In this document: one piece after another, positions 62,873-64,000 of the stretch
How positions within the stretch are numbered: the first letter of the stretch is position 1
Layout: every line of letters starts with the position of its first letter
Assembly (NCBI RefSeq): GCF_900113575.1
Contig: NZ_FOPV01000010.1
Span: 62,001-126,000 of the forward strand
DNA: 64,000 nucleotides
Source: Nitrosospira sp. Nsp14
GTDB lineage: Bacteria > Pseudomonadota > Gammaproteobacteria > Burkholderiales > Nitrosomonadaceae
Direction of reading: 5' to 3'
Notes under the pieces: generated by a model
What the model saw: only the letters and a program-made list of their open reading frames with translations
Told to the model about the DNA's origin: nothing
Databases searched by the model: none
Program-made: the position numbers and the translations under genes

Positions 62873-63111
62873 GTATAATTAACGAAAACGATATCGCCCG
62901 CTGCGTGCGTAAGGCGGTGGAAGATTATTTCAATGATCTGGACGGCGAAAAGCCTCATGCCATTCACGATATGGTCATACGCAGCGTGGAAAAACCCCTG
63001 ATTGAACTGGTGATGGATTACGCCGGGGGCAACCAGACGCGCGCAGCTGAATTGCTCGGGATCAATCGCAACACGCTCCGCAATAAAATGAAGCAGTATC
63101 AGATCAAGTAG
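62869..63111 (+). CDS. fis: Fis family DNA-binding protein
   Basis: This 80-residue nucleoid protein has a C-terminal helix-turn-helix, YAGGNQTRAAELLGINRNTLRNKMKQYQIK, nearly the same as in E. coli Fis. The N-terminal activation arm is short. Fis bends DNA, shapes the nucleoid and activates stable-RNA promoters. It overlaps dusB by 4 nt. purH begins 88 nt downstream. Confidence 0.95.
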   Translation: MSIINENDIARCVRKAVEDYFNDLDGEKPHAIHDMVIRSVEKPLIELVMDYAGGNQTRAAELLGINRNTLRNKMKQYQIK

Positions 63112-63199
63112 ACCAAATAGCCGATGCGCAAAACAATTGCGCAGGGTATAAATCCGAGCTTAAACACCGTACAGCCTACCAGCCGAGCACTCATCCCTG

Positions 63200-64000
63200 A
63201 TGTCCATAAAACAGGCCCTTATCAGCGTTTCCGACAAAATCGGCATTGTCGAATTTGCGCGCGAGCTCTCCCGCCTCGGCGTCGCCATTCTCTCCACCGG
63301 CGGCACCGCCAAACTGCTGAAGGATGCGGGCCTGTCCGTGACCGAAGTCGGCGACTATACCGGCTTTCCGGAAATGCTCGATGGGCGGGTCAAAACCCTG
63401 CATCCGAAAATACACGCGGGAATCCTGGCGCGACAAGACCTCCCGGAGCATATGGCCACGATGGAAAAGGCTGCTATTCCAACCATAGACCTGGTGGTCG
63501 TGAACCTCTATCCTTTCACCCAAACTGTCGCCCGCCCCGACTGCACATTTGAAGAAGCCATTGAGAACATCGACATCGGCGGCCCGGCTATGGTGCGGGC
63601 GGCGGCGAAGAACTACAAGAGCGTCACGGTTGTGACCGACCCGGCGGACTATGCGCCATTATTGCGGGAAATCAAATCGTCCGGCCGCACGGTTTCGCCT
63701 GAATTGCGATTTCATCTGGCCTGCAAGGCGTTCTCTCACACCGCCTCGTACGACAGCGCCGTCAGCAATTACCTCACTTCCGTGGAAGGCGAAGGCGGAG
63801 AGCGCCGCGTATTTCCCCAGCGTCTTAATCTCAATTTCAGAATCGCCCAGGATTTGCGCTACGGTGAAAATCCGCATCAGCAGGCGGCCTTCTATCGCGA
63901 ACCGGTCCCCGCGCCAGGCAGCCTTGCCAGTTATGTTCAACTCCAGGGCAAGGAACTGTCATACAACAATATCGCCGATGCGGATGCCGCGTGGGAGTGC
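63200..64000 (+). CDS. purH: bifunctional AICAR transformylase/IMP cyclohydrolase, 3' cut by window end
   Basis: The frame opens at the ATG at 63200 and stays open to the window edge (267 codons). It starts [20 protein letters not shown]. Further on, [38 protein letters not shown] and [18 protein letters not shown] form the IMP-cyclohydrolase domain. [16 protein letters not shown] begins the transformylase domain. PurH performs the last two steps of IMP synthesis. The fis-purH order is typical of betaproteobacteria. About half the protein lies beyond the window. Confidence 0.95.
   Translation, partial: MSIKQALISVSDKIGIVEFARELSRLGVAILSTGGTAKLLKDAGLSVTEVGDYTGFPEMLDGRVKTLHPKIHAGILARQDLPEHMATMEKAAIPTIDLVVVNLYPFTQTVARPDCTFEEAIENIDIGGPAMVRAAAKNYKSVTVVTDPADYAPLLREIKSSGRTVSPELRFHLACKAFSHTASYDSAVSNYLTSVEGEGGERRVFPQRLNLNFRIAQDLRYGENPHQQAAFYREPVPAPGSLASYVQLQGKELSYNNIADADAAWEC

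Overview
The window looks like chromosome of a betaproteobacterium, most likely a member of the Nitrosomonadales (a Nitrosospira-like nitrifier relative is my best guess). This is inferred from protein character and from gene orders typical of that class: kdsC-lptC-lptA-lptB-rpoN-hpf-hprK-rapZ, rph/rdgB/hemW, yicC/gmk/rpoZ/spoT, amgK-murU-pepP-ubiH-dusB-fis-purH, and a DUF3460 protein. No rRNA, plasmid, phage, insertion sequence or CRISPR array is visible. One tRNA gene, tRNA-Gly(CCC), is present.

Layout. 0.1-1.2 kb: a spermidine-synthase-like protein and a DUF3460 protein. 1.3-10.0 kb (minus strand): a full fatty-acid beta-oxidation set (fadE, acyl-CoA ligase, thioesterase, fadB-type, thiolase). 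10.2-14.0 kb: BON lipoprotein, miaA, a divergent DAHP synthase and a BtuF-like binding protein. 14.2-22.4 kb: ispH, then the LPS-transport/sigma-54/HPr-kinase block and ubiX. 22.5-25.8 kb (minus): folate cyclo-ligase, mutY, a shortened AsmA protein and tRNA-Gly. 26.0-31.5 kb: thiS-thiG-trmB, hemW-rdgB-rph (minus), yicC. 31.7-35.7 kb: an accessory insert with a 20-repeat exported protein and trxC, splitting the usual yicC-gmk pair. 35.8-42.9 kb: gmk, rpoZ, spoT, a ten-copy 7-bp microsatellite, and metH. 43.1-51.6 kb: a second accessory region with two converging operons. 52.2-56.5 kb: DUF445 protein, ppk2 flanked by a decayed copy of the comM 3' end, comM and ubiK. 56.6-64.0 kb: cell-wall recycling (amgK-murU), pepP, ubiH, dusB, fis and the start of purH.

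The most interesting part is 43.5-51.6 kb. A P2-type ATPase with an N-terminal heavy-metal-associated-like domain is translationally coupled to a divergent S-adenosylmethionine synthetase paralogue. Facing them is an operon encoding a DUF5132-like membrane protein, a membrane-anchored HMA-like protein, an A-x-x-x-G-rich helical protein, a short MgtE-type transporter and a small soluble HMA-like protein. Three of these proteins share a G-R-x-R motif in an HMA-like fold with no CxxC metal site. I read this as an uncharacterised membrane or metal-homeostasis system.

The second notable element is the tandem-repeat exported protein at 31.7-34.5 kb. Its 132-bp units are nearly identical at the DNA level, which implies recent expansion. 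All functional calls rest on motif and family recognition from the sequence; no database search was run.
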